Positions 5,606 to 8,022 of a stretch of 8,022 nt of DNA are shown here, piece after piece. Position numbers and translations under genes: made by a program. Position 1 is the first letter of the stretch. The number at the start of each line of letters is the position of its first letter. Source of the DNA: CAYSVN01 sp964434585 (GTDB lineage: Bacteria; Patescibacteriota; Gracilibacteria; Peribacterales; Peribacteraceae); assembly GCA_964434585.1 (NCBI GenBank), contig CAYSVN010000057.1:1-8022 (forward strand), given 5' to 3'. Under the pieces are notes generated by a model, which was not told where the DNA came from, made no database searches, and saw only the letters and a program-made list of their open reading frames with translations.

Positions 5606-6994
5606 TTATAATAAGTATGGTTTTGTAATAACAACATACCTTTCTGCCACTGAATACTTCGGCCAACAGGTGTAAAGCACTAGCGCTTCACCGCTGCCGT
5701 CATCTACAAAATCGCTGGTATCACTTGGGCTAATAATTTTTTCATGCTCTACTTGGTATGTGTATACATAGCCATTAAGGGTTACATAAATTAGATCTCC
5801 AGGGTTGAGTTCGTTAATTCTGCTAAAAGCTTCTGTAAATGCGTTACGTACCCAGGCGTAATTACTACTATGGCCATAAACCATAATCTTGCTATTATTT
5901 CCAGGATAGCTAAATAAGTGGCCAACTCCGTAATTTAATACCTCTAATACACTTTGACTATTTGTTGCGTCTGTAGGGTGGGTAATAGTTAAGTCGAATA
6001 TCCCTAATGTAGGCATTGTAATGGCAAATGGTTTTTGTGAGCCATATTCATGGTCGGCTGCCGGCTTGCCCCAGTTGTCACTGCCGCTGTTATCGCTTGT
6101 GGTAATAATATTAGAGCCATTACTAGTCGTTGGTGGGCTAACATTAATAGTTACGCCAGCTTGAGGTGAAACTTGGGTATCACGACGGACAATGTTGCTT
6201 GCAATAGCGTTATTTGTATTATTTCCTATACTATTGCCTGGTTGTGTTACTGTGCTGCTACGTTCTGACTGAACCTGGTTACTATTATTATTAATGGTAT
6301 TACTACTACCCGTATTAATATTTACAGCAATTTGATTAGCGTTATTAATAACAGGTTCTTGGAATACTAGCGCGTTTGTCTCTTGTAATGTTGCTAGGCG
6401 ATAAGCGATTTCAAAAAATTGACCTCTGGTAATCGTGTCTTCTAATTTTAGTAAACCTGGGCCAATGGCATTATGTTCAATAGCAGCATTAACACTAGGG
6501 GTAAACCATTGGTTGGCTACATTTTGTATATGTGGTGATGATAACGCATTGGTATTTACACTAGGTGTAGACAGTGTTTGCACAGCTAATTTTACTGCTT
6601 CTGCCACAGTTAATGCTCTACCAGGTTTAAATGTTTGATCTGGATATCCATCTACAATACTAGCCTCGTAGGCTGTTTCTATGTATGGCGCGTACCATTT
6701 AGTATTATCAATGTCGGTAAAAAGGGGTAGGGGAGTGATATGTTTTTTATACCAAGTAATTCTGCTACTAAACTTAGGTTGTAGTTCTAGCAGCACTTTT
6801 AAGGCTTCTACCCTTGTTAGTAGTTGATTTGGCTTACCGGCACCATTAATGCCTTCTACAACATTTTTGTTTTGTAAGTAATTAAAGGCTGGTTCGTAGG
6901 TTGTGCCTACAACATCAGGTAATGCCTGCGCAGAAACAAGTTGCACACCAACAATACTTAATAAAATGCCAAGAAGGACAAGAAAACGACCCAT
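5606..6994 (-). CDS. exported sortase with three N-terminal SLH repeats
   Basis: The 462-aa surface protein has a signal peptide (about 1-24, hydrophobic core then VSAQA), three S-layer homology repeats (about 25-71, 88-141, 153-202; the clearest is FTDIDNTKWYAPYIETA with DGYPDQTFKPG), a low-complexity Asn/Ser/Thr linker (about 205-305), and a C-terminal sortase domain (about 320-462). The transpeptidase triad is complete: His375 in VYGHSS, Cys443 in LYTCWP and Arg452 in ERYVV. Sortases join sorting-signal proteins to a surface acceptor. Typical ones are 200-260 aa and are held by an N-terminal membrane helix; here the SLH repeats would dock the enzyme on the cell wall or S-layer instead. No membrane helix follows the signal peptide. 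ATG 6994 is supported by the signal peptide and by a promoter ending about 10 nt upstream. No LPxTG-like substrate lies in the window. It is first in a three-gene operon. Confidence 0.92.
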   Translation of the reverse strand: MGRFLVLLGILLSIVGVQLVSAQALPDVVGTTYEPAFNYLQNKNVVEGINGAGKPNQLLTRVEALKVLLELQPKFSSRITWYKKHITPLPLFTDIDNTKWYAPYIETAYEASIVDGYPDQTFKPGRALTVAEAVKLAVQTLSTPSVNTNALSSPHIQNVANQWFTPSVNAAIEHNAIGPGLLKLEDTITRGQFFEIAYRLATLQETNALVFQEPVINNANQIAVNINTGSSNTINNNSNQVQSERSSTVTQPGNSIGNNTNNAIASNIVRRDTQVSPQAGVTINVSPPTTSNGSNIITTSDNSGSDNWGKPAADHEYGSQKPFAITMPTLGIFDLTITHPTDATNSQSVLEVLNYGVGHLFSYPGNNSKIMVYGHSSNYAWVRNAFTEAFSRINELNPGDLIYVTLNGYVYTYQVEHEKIISPSDTSDFVDDGSGEALVLYTCWPKYSVAERYVVITKPYLL

Positions 6995-7003
6995 GAAGAA
7001 TAT

Positions 7004-7032
7004 ATTATTACTTTTTTGTCTATATTTGTCAA
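7004..7032 (-). promoter_or_regulatory. sigma-70 promoter of the SLH-sortase operon, nearly leaderless
   Basis: On the minus strand a perfect -35 TTGACA (7032-7027) is followed by a 17-nt spacer and AATAAT (7009-7004), or overlapping TAATAT-type hexamers. Initiation about 7 nt on would be near 6997, 3-4 nt before the ATG at 6994. The leader is thus too short for a ribosome binding site, and none is seen. Confidence 0.7.
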
Positions 7033-7071
7033 TGTTTCATCACTGCTTCTATTAATAATTTATGTTAAATT
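7026..7071 (+). promoter_or_regulatory. divergent promoter region of the peptidase E-like gene
   Basis: TTGTCA (7026-7031) is 18 nt from TATTAA (7050-7055), predicting a start near 7062, which is an in-frame ATG. A second candidate, the extended -10 TGTTAAATT (7063-7071), predicts a start near 7078, next to the ATG at 7080. Either would give a leaderless or almost leaderless mRNA. The -35 overlaps that of the opposite promoter. Confidence 0.45.
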
Positions 7072-7079
7072 TAACATTC

Positions 7080-7691
7080 ATGAAATTTTACTTATCATCT
7101 TATAAAATAGGCAATAATCCAGAGCTACTTAAGAGTTTACTTCCAGAAAATCCTCGTGTAATTTATATGTCCAATGCAATGGATTTTGGTGAACCGCATC
7201 GAAGAAAACGCCATGAAGACTGGGATATTAAAGAATTATGCGAACTTGGTTTTAAGCCTGAACATTTAGACTTAAAACAATATTTTGATAAGAATGTTTT
7301 GTTGCACGAAAAACTTAAGGGCGTTGACTTAATGTATTGTAGTGGTGGCAATGTGTTTGATTTACGTATAGCTATGAATTTAAGTGGCTTAGATGAATAT
7401 TTAATTAACCATGCTACGCCAGAGCAAGTTTGGGCTGGGTATAGCGCAGCTGGTTGCATTTTAGGGCCCAGATTGGATTGTTATAAAATTGTTGACCCGA
7501 TTAATAATGAAACTTATGGAGAACGTGAAATTATATATGAAGGTTTAAACATTGTAGATTTTGCACTAATGCCACACTTTGATTCTGACCATGGTGAATC
7601 TGCAGATATTAATAAAGAAATTCAATATTGTATTGATAATAATATTACCTACAAAGCTGTTCGTGATGGAGAAGTTATTGTAGTTGAATAA
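7080..7691 (+). CDS. peptidase E-like serine peptidase (family S51)
   Basis: The 203-aa protein has the peptidase E / S51 layout. The N-terminus MKFYLSSYKIGNNPELL is typical of the family. CSGGNVFDL (87-95) matches the conserved GGN segment, and AGYSAAG (119-125) carries the presumed nucleophile Ser122. PHFDSDH (165-171) supplies the presumed catalytic His166. S51 enzymes such as Salmonella PepE cleave Asp-X dipeptides; other members (cyanophycinase) use different substrates, so specificity is not certain. Length fits the 200-230 aa of the family, and no signal peptide is present, so it is cytoplasmic. I chose ATG 7080 because family members begin at that point. An ATG at 7062 would add MLNLTF and is possible, since a promoter could start there. 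It is transcribed alone, divergently from the sortase operon. Confidence 0.9.
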   Translation: MKFYLSSYKIGNNPELLKSLLPENPRVIYMSNAMDFGEPHRRKRHEDWDIKELCELGFKPEHLDLKQYFDKNVLLHEKLKGVDLMYCSGGNVFDLRIAMNLSGLDEYLINHATPEQVWAGYSAAGCILGPRLDCYKIVDPINNETYGEREIIYEGLNIVDFALMPHFDSDHGESADINKEIQYCIDNNITYKAVRDGEVIVVE

Positions 7692-7699
7692 TTCTAATT

Positions 7700-7727
7700 G
7701 TTCATTTTTGTCGATACAAAAACGAAC
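7700..7727 (+). terminator. long hairpin 8 nt after the peptidase stop
   Basis: GTTC-A-TTTTTGT (7700-7711) pairs with ACAAAAA-C-GAAC (7716-7727) around the loop CGAT, giving a 12-position stem with one A-C mismatch. It starts 8 nt past the stop codon. An A-run rather than a T-run follows on the + strand, so it is not a standard rho-independent terminator, although the stem's own T5 lies on its 5' side. It could define or protect the 3' end of the peptidase mRNA. Confidence 0.45.
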
Positions 7728-7737
7728 CAAAAAAATC

Positions 7738-8022
7738 ATGGCAAACAATACTTCGGCAAGCTCAGTACCTCACGTGTTGTGCTATCTGCTTACGTCAAAG
7801 TCTATAAACATTATCTTATGTTTATTTGTCGGACGCCTTTGTTTCGAGTAGTTAAGTGATCGACTTCTCCGCTCGCAGAGCATAAGCTACTCGTTCAAAC
7901 ATGGTTTGCCATATTATTAAATGTACTTCTCTCGCGCTCCCGAGAGGGCGTACTAGTAACTTGCAAAGGAATGAACGCCCGTCCGCCGAAGAAGGACAGT
8001 GAATGACTTGCAATAAGTTACT
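7738..8022. other. gene-less stretch dense in inverted repeats: possible structured RNA or repeat element
   Basis: No protein gene was recognised here. ATGGCAAAC (7738-7746) pairs with GTTTGCCAT (7904-7912) and encloses two stem-loops, ATAAACAT/ATGTTTAT (7804-7811/7818-7825) and CGAGTAG/CTACTCG (7845-7851/7887-7893). Next come CTCTCG/CGAGAG (7929-7934/7941-7946) flanked by GTAC on both sides, and AGTAACTT (7955-7962) pairing with AAGTTACT (8015-8022). The sequence is visibly GC-richer than the genes beside it. A 37-codon ATG frame (7738-7851) and a minus-strand frame open to the window edge exist but show no family features. The element may continue beyond the window. Confidence 0.4.

Noticed and set aside
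5583..5610. GCC-AAGT-GGC followed by a T-run as a + strand terminator
   Set aside because: The stem has only three firm base pairs and no + strand transcript is expected there.
7163..7459. 98-codon minus-strand ORF inside the peptidase gene
   Set aside because: It is antisense to conserved S51 motifs and has no start signal or recognisable domain.
7738..7790. ATGGCAAACAATACTTCG resembling a tmRNA tag-peptide start (Ala-Asn-Asn)
   Set aside because: No tmRNA acceptor half is seen, the frame runs 37 codons without the usual Ala-Leu-Ala-Ala end, and no flanking tRNA-like domain was found in the window.
7860..8022. minus-strand frame open to the window edge (CPSSADGRSFLCKLL...)
   Set aside because: There is no ATG near the edge, no recognised domain, and the frame runs through hairpin arms; more likely chance reading of the structured stretch. 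A gene end cannot be fully excluded without the next sequence.

Overview
The window is AT-rich, compact bacterial DNA. It looks most like a Patescibacteria/CPR-type genome, with moderate confidence. The reasons are a short-gene, low-GC layout, no recognisable Shine-Dalgarno before any start codon, several promoters placed so close to the ATG that mRNAs would be leaderless or nearly so, a sortase carrying S-layer homology (SLH) repeats, and an RRM protein. No single marker fixes the lineage. The standard genetic code fits: TGG is used for Trp, no intact gene contains an in-frame TGA, and the stops seen are TAA or TAG.

Left block (1-2151, + strand). It holds the C-terminal end of an AI-2E/PerM-family membrane transporter, then a protein with two tandem RRM domains, then a COG0523/CobW (ZigA-like) metallochaperone GTPase 13 nt downstream. 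A compact hairpin followed by a T7-C-T7 tract lies directly before the RRM start and may be a terminator, attenuator or autoregulatory site.

Decayed block (2152-2890). An intact 49-aa gene on the minus strand is followed by a frameshifted Cys-containing remnant. Facing away from it is a + strand remnant broken over three frames that still has an extended -10 promoter. The block ends at an extended -10 (TGTTATAAT) whose predicted start point falls on the ATG of the next gene.

Middle block. A YciB/IspZ-family membrane protein (+) is followed by tRNA-Asn(GTT) with encoded CCA on the minus strand. A GC-rich pair of hairpins separates the tRNA from the end of the next operon.

Surface operon (3679-6994, minus). 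In transcription order it encodes an exported SLH-sortase fusion, a short membrane-anchored protein with a WNLFSPDP motif, and an HTTM-DCC fusion (a membrane domain related to vitamin K-dependent carboxylase joined to a thioredoxin-like DCC domain with YDGxCxxC). Its promoter has a perfect TTGACA and a 17-nt spacer. It shares this -35 region, on the opposite strand, with a divergent promoter for a peptidase E-like (S51) gene. The inferred theme is cell-surface protein attachment plus membrane thiol chemistry or modification.

Right end (7692-8022). No gene is recognised. The stretch is GC-richer than the genes beside it and full of inverted repeats, which could mean a structured RNA, a repeat element or a gene-boundary region.
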